Positions 1 to 5,695 of a stretch of 16,312 bases of DNA are shown piece by piece. The stretch spans positions 1 to 16,312 of the forward strand of contig JAZUJX010000059.1 in NCBI GenBank assembly GCA_045642965.1. Reading direction: 5' to 3'. The notes beneath the pieces were generated by a model. That model was not told where the DNA came from. It ran no database searches and worked only from the letters and a program-made list of their open reading frames with translations. The stretch comes from Equadaptatus sp045642965 (lineage in GTDB: Bacteria; Synergistota; Synergistia; Synergistales; Synergistaceae). Position 1 is the first letter of the stretch; every line of letters begins with the position of its first letter. The position numbers were made by a program, and so were the translations under genes.

Positions 1-340
1 AACTCCGGATTACTTCTTACTGGGAGCACCGTTCATTTTCCTCCGAAGCCGCAGGGCTCTTGCTTTCCCTGCCCACACCTTGGTCACAGAGGCCTCGCGT
101 ATAAGAGCTTAAGCCCGAACTCCGCCGGAGAACGTTACCGAAGTGGTTAAACCCTGTAGCCGTAAAGGCAGCGGGCTTACCACCAAAGGTGCGCGCATCA
201 CGTAATGCGTAAAAGTAGCAGAACCCGGAAGCTTTAGCAGGAAACGAAAGGAAGTACAGGCTCTGCTAAACCATCCCAACGTTTCAAAACCACCGAGCCG
301 GAACAGAATTAAAAAAACAATTTTGTTCCCGTCACCCTCT
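1..340. other. Unassigned structured region, possible ncRNA or mRNA leader
   Basis: No plausible long reading frame is present. The stretch is full of complementary arms: TAAGCCCG (111-118) with CGGGCTTA (173-180), enclosing CTCC/GGAG around 120-130; GCAGGG with CCCTGC (51-72); CACC/GGTG (near 182-191); CGCAT/ATGCG (near 194-209); TTTAGCAG/CTGCTAAA (233-270); and an 11-pair arm GGAACAGAATT/AATTTTGTTCC (299-329) that needs one G-U pair if read on the plus strand. A minus-strand promoter-like sequence lies just to the right, so one reading is a minus-strand leader of about 340 nt running off the left edge. I checked by eye for RNase P, tmRNA, SRP, 6S, T-box and common riboswitch motifs and recognised none. 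Strand and identity are open. Confidence 0.35.
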
Positions 341-350
341 GCACTATAAT
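323..350 (+). promoter_or_regulatory. Promoter-like sequence reading right
   Basis: TTGTTC (323-328) and a perfect TATAAT (345-350) are spaced 16 bp. Transcription would start near 357 and enter the A+T-rich feo upstream region, with a possible 33-codon minicistron at 402. It overlaps the -10 of an opposing promoter-like sequence. Confidence 0.35.
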
Positions 351-374
351 GTTCACAAGATAAGAAATTTGTAA
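346..374 (-). promoter_or_regulatory. Promoter-like sequence reading left
   Basis: On the minus strand TTACAA (369-374) and CATTAT (346-351) are spaced 17 bp, with a predicted start near 339. It would transcribe the structured region 1-340. Its -10 shares bases with the plus-strand TATAAT, so the two could compete. Confidence 0.3.
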
Positions 375-376
375 CA
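354..376 (+). repeat. Direct repeat copy 1 (23 bp)
   Basis: This 23-bp element matches 475-497 at 20 of 23 positions. Its right part, ATAAGAAATTTGTAACA, differs from the second copy at one base. Centre-to-centre distance is 121 bp. It overlaps the minus-strand promoter-like sequence, so a protein-binding role is conceivable. Confidence 0.6.
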
Positions 377-390
377 TGCCGCGAAGGGGA

Positions 391-422
391 AACGAAGAAC
401 TATGAACGCAGAACGAAGAACT
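391..422 (+). repeat. 11-bp direct repeat, two copies 21 bp apart
   Basis: AACGAAGAACT occurs exactly at 391-401 and again at 412-422. The 21-bp period equals two helical turns, which places both copies on one face of the helix. The second copy lies within the possible 33-codon minicistron starting at 402. Confidence 0.5.
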
Positions 423-503
423 GCTGAAAAACATAGCAATATCAATACTTTATGTCATATTTGCAAAAGTGTGACACTAAATAAGGAATTTGTAACAAGA
501 TAA
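402..503 (+). CDS. Possible 33-residue minicistron with a CxxC
   Basis: An ATG at 402 opens 33 codons ending in TAA at 501-503. A purine-rich AAGGGGA (384-390) precedes it by 11 nt, slightly far for a ribosome binding site, and a TATAAT promoter-like sequence lies upstream. The peptide is basic and holds one CHIC motif (residues 18-21). I recognise no family. The base composition is that of the surrounding A+T-rich intergenic DNA, and the frame contains part of the direct repeats, so chance is a strong alternative. Confidence 0.13.
   Translation: MNAERRTAEKHSNINTLCHICKSVTLNKEFVTR
475..497 (+). repeat. Direct repeat copy 2 (23 bp)
   Basis: Second copy of the element at 354-376, with 20 of 23 identical positions and the core ATAAGGAATTTGTAACA. 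It lies about 160 bp upstream of the feo promoter. Confidence 0.6.
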
Positions 504-596
504 CAAAAAAAGTCACTTAGGGACTGCATTCAGAGCTTATTCGGAAATAAAAAACGAAAATAATTTAAAAGAAATGCAAAAGAAATTATTTTTTTC

Positions 597-627
597 GAAA
601 AGTTTTTGAAAAGTTTTGCAAAATTTT
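597..627 (+). promoter_or_regulatory. Phased A-tracts, likely curved DNA
   Basis: AAAA runs begin at 598, 609 and 620, exactly 11 bp apart, with T-runs between them. Helically phased A-tracts bend DNA, and the block sits just upstream of the feo operator and promoter, where an UP-like or bending element would act. The effect on expression is inference. Confidence 0.45.
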
Positions 628-630
628 AAT

Positions 631-654
631 AAATTAGCCGCGGCTAACTAATTT
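631..654. promoter_or_regulatory. Operator-like double inverted repeat before feoB
   Basis: Two nested palindromes overlap here. TTAGCCGCGGCTAA (634-647) is a perfect 14-bp palindrome, and AAATTAG (631-637) with CTAATTT (648-654) form perfect outer arms around a 10-bp centre. The TTAG...CTAA framing resembles sites of DtxR/IdeR/MntR-type metalloregulators, and the position, covering the -35 region with the -10 starting five bases later, suits iron-dependent repression of feoB. No regulator gene is in the window, so the identity of the repressor is inferred. Confidence 0.6.
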
Positions 655-664
655 GTGCTATAAT
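634..664 (+). promoter_or_regulatory. feoB promoter
   Basis: A perfect TATAAT lies at 659-664, 36 bp before the feoB start codon. The -35 is poor (TTAGCC at 634-639, 19 bp away) and lies inside the palindromic operator, consistent with a regulated promoter. The predicted start is near 671. Confidence 0.55.
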
Positions 665-700
665 ATTTTTGTAAAAGAAGAGTGTCGCGGAGGACGGAGC

Positions 701-3061
701 ATGTTTCTTTCAGATTTGAATATCGGACAGAGCGCTGTAATAAAGAGCGTGGGCGGCGAGGCTTCGCTGCGCAGACATATTCTTGATATGGGGCTTACGC
801 CCGGTACTGTTCTGAAGCTTGTAAAAAAAGCACCGATGGGCGACCCTCTTGAGTTTCAGATTCGCGGCTATGAGCTGACGCTCAGGCTTGCCGACGCAAA
901 ACGGATTGAGATCGAGACCGCCGTGAATACGTCCATACCGTCAAATTCCGCGGTTCAGGCAGAGGATACACGGCATCCGCAGCTCGGCGAGTTTGGTATT
1001 TATCACGTGAAGCAGAGCGGGGACGAAATTCCTGAGGGGCAGAGGATTACGTTTGCCCTTGCCGGCAATCAGAACACGGGGAAGACAACGCTGTTCAATC
1101 AGCTGACGGGCGCCAAGCAGCACGTGGGCAATTTCCCGGGCGTTACCGTTGACCGCAAGGACGGAGCGATACGCGGTTACGAGAATACGCTTGTCACGGA
1201 TCTGCCGGGCATTTATTCCCTGTCGCCGTATACAAGTGAGGAGCTTGTGACGCGCGATTTCCTTATGAAGGAGAAGCCGGACTGCATTATAAATATTGTT
1301 GACGCCACGAATATAGAGCGCAATCTGTATCTCACGATGCAGCTGATTGAGCTTAATATACCGATGGTTCTTGCTTTGAATATGATGGACGAGGTGCGCG
1401 AGAACGGCGGCACTATTCTTGTCAACAGACTTGAGGAGGCGCTCGGAATTCCGGTCGTTCCCGTTTCGGCGTCCAGCGGCGAAGGCGTGGGCGAAGCCGT
1501 GCGCCACGCTTTGCACGTGGCGCGTTTCAGGGAGCGTCCTGGCAGGCTTGATTTCTGCAATGCGGACGGTCCTGACGGCGGAGCGGTTCACCGCTGTATT
1601 CACGGGGTTGTTCACCTGATTGAAGACCACGCCAAAAGGTGCGGACTGCCGCTGCGTTTTGCCGCGACGAAGCTTGTTGAGGGCGACATGCCCGTTATGG
1701 AGCAGCTTAAGCTTGACGATAATGAAAAGGAAATGCTTGAGCATATTATTGTTGAGATGGAGAACGAAACAGGAATAGACAGATACGCCGCAATGGCTGA
1801 CATGCGGTTTGATTTCATAGAGAAGGTGTGCAGCACCGCCGTTGTTAAGCCTGTTGAAAATCTGGCGCGCGCACGAAGCCTGCGTTTTGACAAGGTTCTC
1901 ACAGGAAAATATACCGCGCTTCCCGCGTTTTTCGTCATTATGGGGATTGTTTTCTGGCTGACGTTCGGCGTTTTCGGCGCGGCGCTTTCCGAACGCTTTG
2001 AAGCGCTTATAGCGCGGACTACGGCTTTGTGCGCTTCGGCTCTGACCGCTTACGGGCTTAATCCCGTTGTCAAATCGCTGATTATCGACGGAGTGTTTGC
2101 CGGTGTCGGTTCTGTGCTGAGCTTCCTTCCTGTTATAGTTATTCTTTTCCTGTTTCTTTCTATAATAGAGGATACGGGTTATATGGCGCGCGTGGCTTTC
2201 GTTATGGACAGGCCGCTGCGCAAGATAGGACTTTCGGGCAGAAGTTTTGTGCCTATGCTGATAGGCTTCGGCTGCTCCGTGCCGGCGATTATGGCTGCCC
2301 GCACCCTGCCTTCGGAACGCGACAGAAAGATGACGATTTTCCTCACGCCGTTTATGAGCTGTTCCGCGAAGTTGCCGATTTACGCGCTGTTCACGGCGGC
2401 GTTTTTCCCGCGTATGCAGGGCACCTGCGTAATGATAGGGCTGTATCTGCTTGGTGTCGCAAGCGGAGTGATTTTTGCGCTGATTATGAAAAACAGCGTG
2501 TTCACGGGACATCCTGTGCCTTTTGTAATGGAACTGCCGAACTACCGTTTCCCTAACGCGAAGACGGTCGCTCTGCTTATATGGGAGAAGGCGAAGGATT
2601 TTCTGACTAAGGCGTTTACGGTGATTTTCTTTGCCGCTATTATTATATGGTTCCTGCAGACCTTTGACAGCAGACTCAACGTTGTCGCGGATTCCTCGCA
2701 GAGCCTTCTTGCCCTTGCGGGCGGGCTGATTGCCCCTGTTTTTAAGCCGCTTGTCGGCGCAAGCGACTGGAGAATTTCAACGGCGCTTATCACAGGTCTT
2801 ATGGCAAAGGAGAGCGTCGTCAGCAGCCTGACGGTTCTGCTTGGCGGCAATGTGTCCGCGATAAAAGAAATGTTCACGACGAAAACGGCGCTGGTTTTTC
2901 TTTCCTTTACGCTGCTGTACACGCCCTGTGTGGCGGCTGTCGCGACCGTAAAGCGCGAGCTCGGTGCAAGGCCGGCGTGGATTTTTGCGGCAGGGCAGTG
3001 CCTTATAGCGTGGATTGTCGCTTTCGCGGTTAAGCTGCTGCTTGGCGCTTTCGGAATGTAG
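701..3061 (+). CDS. feoB: Ferrous iron transporter FeoB with N-terminal FeoA domain
   Basis: Imports Fe(II) across the inner membrane under control of a cytoplasmic GTPase domain. The ATG at 701 is chosen because GGAGG (689-693) precedes it; the upstream TTG at 653 lies before the predicted transcription start. The protein has 786 residues. Residues 1-75 form a FeoA/SH3-like domain fused to the front. The G domain shows G1 GNQNTGKT (122-129), G2 Thr149, G3 DLPG (167-170), G4 NMMD (227-230) and G5 SAS (256-258). The membrane part (about 404-785) has the two Gate segments with GCSVP (Cys525) and SCSAKLP (Cys554), plus YTPC (Cys743). A free-standing feoA follows 28 bp downstream, and an operator-like palindrome precedes it, suggesting iron repression. 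FeoB family assignment is secure; fused FeoA occurs in several anaerobe lineages. Confidence 0.97.
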   Translation: MFLSDLNIGQSAVIKSVGGEASLRRHILDMGLTPGTVLKLVKKAPMGDPLEFQIRGYELTLRLADAKRIEIETAVNTSIPSNSAVQAEDTRHPQLGEFGIYHVKQSGDEIPEGQRITFALAGNQNTGKTTLFNQLTGAKQHVGNFPGVTVDRKDGAIRGYENTLVTDLPGIYSLSPYTSEELVTRDFLMKEKPDCIINIVDATNIERNLYLTMQLIELNIPMVLALNMMDEVRENGGTILVNRLEEALGIPVVPVSASSGEGVGEAVRHALHVARFRERPGRLDFCNADGPDGGAVHRCIHGVVHLIEDHAKRCGLPLRFAATKLVEGDMPVMEQLKLDDNEKEMLEHIIVEMENETGIDRYAAMADMRFDFIEKVCSTAVVKPVENLARARSLRFDKVLTGKYTALPAFFVIMGIVFWLTFGVFGAALSERFEALIARTTALCASALTAYGLNPVVKSLIIDGVFAGVGSVLSFLPVIVILFLFLSIIEDTGYMARVAFVMDRPLRKIGLSGRSFVPMLIGFGCSVPAIMAARTLPSERDRKMTIFLTPFMSCSAKLPIYALFTAAFFPRMQGTCVMIGLYLLGVASGVIFALIMKNSVFTGHPVPFVMELPNYRFPNAKTVALLIWEKAKDFLTKAFTVIFFAAIIIWFLQTFDSRLNVVADSSQSLLALAGGLIAPVFKPLVGASDWRISTALITGLMAKESVVSSLTVLLGGNVSAIKEMFTTKTALVFLSFTLLYTPCVAAVATVKRELGARPAWIFAAGQCLIAWIVAFAVKLLLGAFGM

Positions 3062-3089
3062 AGGACTGCCAGACGCGGGAGGCTGAAAA

Positions 3090-3311
3090 ATGTATCTGAC
3101 TGATTTGAGCGACGGGGATTTAGCGGTTGTTGAAAAAACTCCGGACGGCGAAGCAGGGGAAAAACTGCTTGCAAACGGCATTTGTGAGGGCACGGAGATT
3201 GAGAAAATATCCGGCTCGCCGCTCGGAAACATTGTGACGATTTCAGCAGGCGGAAAGTTTTACGCCGTAACGAACGACATTGCCGAAAAGCTTGAAGTGA
3301 GGACAAAATAG
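3090..3311 (+). CDS. feoA: FeoA family protein
   Basis: A 73-residue SH3-like FeoA protein, a small cytosolic partner thought to modulate FeoB. GGGAGG (3077-3082) lies 7 nt before the ATG. The sequence keeps the FeoA outline: an N-terminal LTDLSDGD strand, a helix ending in LLANGI, then CEGTEIEKI and GNIVTISAGG strands, with a final VTNDIAEKLEV segment. It is divergent from the FeoA domain fused to FeoB (residues 1-75 of that protein), so the operon encodes two FeoA-like modules. It is almost certainly cotranscribed with feoB. I see no terminator after it, so read-through into the next gene is possible. Confidence 0.85.
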   Translation: MYLTDLSDGDLAVVEKTPDGEAGEKLLANGICEGTEIEKISGSPLGNIVTISAGGKFYAVTNDIAEKLEVRTK

Positions 3312-3340
3312 TTTTTGCTGACGGATTGAGCCTGATGCTT

Positions 3341-3346
3341 TATAAT
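3341..3346 (+). promoter_or_regulatory. Possible -10 of the BMP-family gene
   Basis: TATAAT at 3341-3346 lies 41 bp before the GTG start. No convincing -35 is seen at 16-18 bp (TTGCTG at 3315-3320 is 20 bp away), so this is a weak or factor-dependent candidate. Confidence 0.35.
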
Positions 3347-3387
3347 TGGCTTCGGAAACTTTAGCGTTTGTGTGTGAGGTGGTCCCT

Positions 3388-4389
3388 GTGAGAAAATTGA
3401 CGGCAGCGTTCCTTATAATTCTCTGCATTGCTTCGTCTGCCTGTGCCGCCGTGCACAGAAACGTCGCGTTGCTTGTCGCGGGAGGCACGAACGACACTCA
3501 AGCTCCCGAGTTTGTGAACAGCTGCAGCGAAGGACTGAAAATGGCAAAGCACAACTACGTTCGCACGCTTTCGACAAAACTGTTTGACATTAAAAATTAC
3601 AAATCCAAAAATGAACTGCTGACGGAAGCCGCCAAATGGGCGGACTTAATCATAGTTCCGGTTCCTGAATTCAGGAACGAGCTTCCGCAGTTTGTAAAGG
3701 ATTATCCGAAGGTTGAGTTTGTGACCTTTGACCCTGTTCCCAACGCCAAACTGGTGCATTTCAGGGACGAGGAAACGGGTTTTCTCGCGGGCGCTCTTGC
3801 CGCCGTCTATGCCAGGAGCGCAAAGGATCCGCGCATAAAACCGAATTCAAGAATAGGTGCTGTTTTCGGTCCCGATAACGACGCTATTGCGAGAATGAAG
3901 TACGGCTTCAAAGCGGGAGTATGGTACGTTGACAAAACACTCGACCCGCTGATTGTGCACACGGAGGATTTTGTCAACCGCAGTGCCGTTGCTGATTTGG
4001 CGCACAGAATGCACGAAAGAAACGTGAACGTCATATTCACCGCCGCCGGAAACGCGGGGCTCGGTGCCTCGGATATTGCCGAAAAGGAAAACTTCTGGAC
4101 GATAGGTGTTGACAACGAGGTTGAAAAACAGTATCCGAAGGCGGTTCTCGCAAGCGCTGTCAAGAGGGTTGATTACGTTGTGTACGCCGTTATTGACAGA
4201 TATATGCAGAAACAGATTGCGCCCAAAGACGTTTCTGTCGGTATAAAAGAGGGAGCAATAGGACTTTCGACCTGGACGCGCGAGGCAAAGACAAACGTGC
4301 CGCTGAGCATAAGAAAACGGGTTGAAGAAATAGAGGACAAACTTGAAGCAGGGCTCATTGTCCTGCCTGATTACAAAAAACAGCAATAA
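3388..4389 (+). CDS. BMP-family (Med/PnrA-like) periplasmic substrate-binding protein
   Basis: Predicted exported ligand-binding protein of the BMP fold, a family that often binds nucleosides for ABC import. The GTG at 3388 is preferred over an upstream TTG at 3346 because GAGGTGG (3376-3382) sits 5 nt before it and translation then begins with a clean signal peptide: Arg-Lys, a hydrophobic core, and SSACA around residues 16-20 (signal peptidase I type; the -3 residue before Cys19 does not fit a good lipobox). The mature part carries family signatures: NVALLVAGG, ETGFLAGALAA, FGPDNDAIARMKYGFKAG, NVIFTAAGNAGLGASD, WTIGVDNE, ASAVKRVDYVVY and IKEGAIGLS. Length is 333 residues, normal for the family. 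No ATPase or permease gene is adjacent, so it is an orphan here; ligand unknown. Confidence 0.85.
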   Translation: MRKLTAAFLIILCIASSACAAVHRNVALLVAGGTNDTQAPEFVNSCSEGLKMAKHNYVRTLSTKLFDIKNYKSKNELLTEAAKWADLIIVPVPEFRNELPQFVKDYPKVEFVTFDPVPNAKLVHFRDEETGFLAGALAAVYARSAKDPRIKPNSRIGAVFGPDNDAIARMKYGFKAGVWYVDKTLDPLIVHTEDFVNRSAVADLAHRMHERNVNVIFTAAGNAGLGASDIAEKENFWTIGVDNEVEKQYPKAVLASAVKRVDYVVYAVIDRYMQKQIAPKDVSVGIKEGAIGLSTWTREAKTNVPLSIRKRVEEIEDKLEAGLIVLPDYKKQQ

Positions 4390-4399
4390 TTTTGATAAT
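4371..4399 (+). promoter_or_regulatory. Weak promoter candidate for ychF
   Basis: TTACAA (4371-4376) and GATAAT (4394-4399) are spaced 17 bp. The -35 overlaps the end of the BMP-family gene. No terminator lies between the two genes, so read-through is equally possible. Confidence 0.25.
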
Positions 4400-4422
4400 T
4401 ATATACGACTGGAGAGAGTAGT

Positions 4423-5517
4423 ATGCTGCATTGCGGAATAGTCGGACTGCCGCTCAGCGGAAAGTCCACGGTTTTCAACGTTATAACGAGAGCTGGCGCG
4501 GAGGTTAAACCCTACGCAGGTGGAAAAACAGACCCGAACAAGGCGGTTGTCGCCGTTCCTGACAAACGTTTTGACAAGCTCTGCGAAATTTTCACGCCGA
4601 AAAAGGAAACGCCGGCACAGATTGAATTTGTAGACCTTGCGGGTCTTTCGCGCGGCGCAGGAAAGGGCGCGGGACTCGGCAACGCGTTTCTCTCATTTGT
4701 TGCCGACGCCGACGCGCTTATTCAGGTGATACGCTGCTTTGACAACGCTTCCGTCGAACATCCCGAGGGCAGCATAGACCCTATGCGCGACTGGAGCATA
4801 GTTGAAAGCGAGCTTGTTTTCCGCGACTACGCGGTTATTGAAAACCGCCTTTCCAAGCTGAACGAAAAGAAAAAACTGCTTCCTGCTGAGGCGAAGGAAA
4901 AAGAACTGCTTGAACGCTGTTTCGCCTGTCTTGAAGAGGAAAAACCGCTTCGCAGCATAGAAATGAGCGAGGAGGAAAAACATTCTCTCAAAAGCTATGC
5001 TTTTGTTACAGCAAAACCGGAGCTTATAGTTCTCAATCTTGACGACTCTCAGAGCGACGAAAACAAAATTCCGCAGTATGAGGCGCTCAAAGCACGCGCG
5101 GCAGAGCAGGGAATAGAAATCTGCAAGCTTTACGGAAGCCTTGAAATGGACATCGCCGAATTCAGCGAAGAGGAAGCGGCGGAATTCACCGAAGGGCTCA
5201 ATATAGCGGAACCGGGCAGGGAAAGGCTTATACAGGCGGCATATTCCGTACTCGGGCTTATAAGCTTCTTCACAAGCGGTCCAGATGAAGTCCGCGCATG
5301 GACGCTGCACAAAGGCGACAACGCCGTTCAGGCGGCAGGCGCCATTCACACGGACCTTGCAAGAGGCTTTATCCGTGCACAGGTTGTTGCGTACGATGAC
5401 TACGCGGCGCACAACGGCTCAATGGACGAATGCCGCAAGGCAGGCGTTTTGCGCCTTGAAGGCAAGGAATATCTTGTCAAAGACGGGGATATGATAGAAA
5501 TTCGGTTTAACGTGTAG
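4423..5517 (+). CDS. ychF: Divergent YchF/Obg-family nucleotide-binding protein
   Basis: A 364-residue P-loop protein of the YchF group (TRAFAC class, ribosome-associated, ATP-preferring in studied members). GGAGAGAG lies just before the ATG. G1 is GLPLSGKST (8-16), G3 DLAGLSRGAGKG (71-82), then the YchF-specific GLGNAFLSFVADADALIQVIRCFDN segment follows. A long charged coiled-coil-like insert spans about 125-190. The C-terminal TGS/DUF933 domain (about 276-363) is typical: FFTSGPDEVRAWT, AAGAIHTDLARGFIRA, AYDD, GDMIEIRFNV. Oddities: the G2 region reads KPYAGGKTDPN instead of the usual PF-TI-PN pattern, and the G4 position is NLDD (205-208) where YchF normally has NxxE. This may be a lineage-specific variant or a paralogue of a canonical YchF elsewhere. 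Confidence 0.88.
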   Translation: MLHCGIVGLPLSGKSTVFNVITRAGAEVKPYAGGKTDPNKAVVAVPDKRFDKLCEIFTPKKETPAQIEFVDLAGLSRGAGKGAGLGNAFLSFVADADALIQVIRCFDNASVEHPEGSIDPMRDWSIVESELVFRDYAVIENRLSKLNEKKKLLPAEAKEKELLERCFACLEEEKPLRSIEMSEEEKHSLKSYAFVTAKPELIVLNLDDSQSDENKIPQYEALKARAAEQGIEICKLYGSLEMDIAEFSEEEAAEFTEGLNIAEPGRERLIQAAYSVLGLISFFTSGPDEVRAWTLHKGDNAVQAAGAIHTDLARGFIRAQVVAYDDYAAHNGSMDECRKAGVLRLEGKEYLVKDGDMIEIRFNV

Positions 5518-5562
5518 ATAAACGATAAGCTAAATTACCAATTGTTAAGTTTCGTTGTTTTT

Positions 5563-5597
5563 CGGCTCGGATATTCCGAGCCGTTTAATTTTTTATT
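5563..5597 (+). terminator. Intrinsic terminator after ychF
   Basis: CGGCTCGG (5563-5570), a 5-nt loop and CCGAGCCG (5576-5583) form a perfect 8-bp G+C-rich stem, followed by a T-rich tract TTTAATTTTTTATT. It separates the left block from the typA promoter. Confidence 0.85.
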
Positions 5598-5624
5598 CCC
5601 ATAATTCTTTATTAGTGGTATAAT
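5596..5624 (+). promoter_or_regulatory. typA promoter with extended -10
   Basis: TTCCCA (5596-5601) and TATAAT (5619-5624) are spaced 17 bp, and TGG directly precedes the -10, forming an extended -10 (TGnTATAAT). Predicted start near 5631, leaving a 65-nt leader before typA. Confidence 0.7.
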
Positions 5625-5631
5625 CCCCTCT

Positions 5632-5655
5632 TGTCCAAGCCATGTAGCTTGGTCA
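5632..5655 (+). other. Hairpin at the predicted 5' end of the typA mRNA
   Basis: CCAAGC (5635-5640) and GCTTGG (5647-5652) form a perfect 6-bp stem with loop CATGTA. Two further outer pairs follow after one mismatch. The hairpin starts within a few bases of the predicted transcription start, the position expected for a 5' stabilising or regulatory hairpin. Confidence 0.45.
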
Positions 5656-5695
5656 GTATTCTTGCGGCTGAGTGAGCAGCGAAAGGAAACAGAAA

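Noticed and set aside
109..181. tRNA-like shape of the 111-180 stem
   Set aside because: The closing arm resembles an acceptor stem, but there is no T-arm GTTC sequence, no anticodon arm of proper size and the D-arm loop is too short.
212..262. SRP RNA or RNase P motif (AGAACCCGGAAGC)
   Set aside because: It superficially resembles the SRP GGAA tetraloop region and the RNase P GAACCCGGCUUA box, but flanking pairings and the other conserved boxes of both RNAs are missing.
653..700. Upstream TTG extension of feoB
   Set aside because: The extension contains the TATAAT promoter element, so it would not be transcribed from that promoter; the ATG at 701 has a good GGAGG.
941..2512. Long minus-strand open frame of 523 codons across feoB
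   Set aside because: It lies wholly inside feoB, whose domains and motifs are unmistakable. The predicted protein is rich in Arg, His and Asn without recognisable domains, as expected for an antisense shadow.
4693..5412. Minus-strand open frame of 239 codons opposite ychF
   Set aside because: Shadow of the YchF coding frame, lacking any domain or ribosome binding site.
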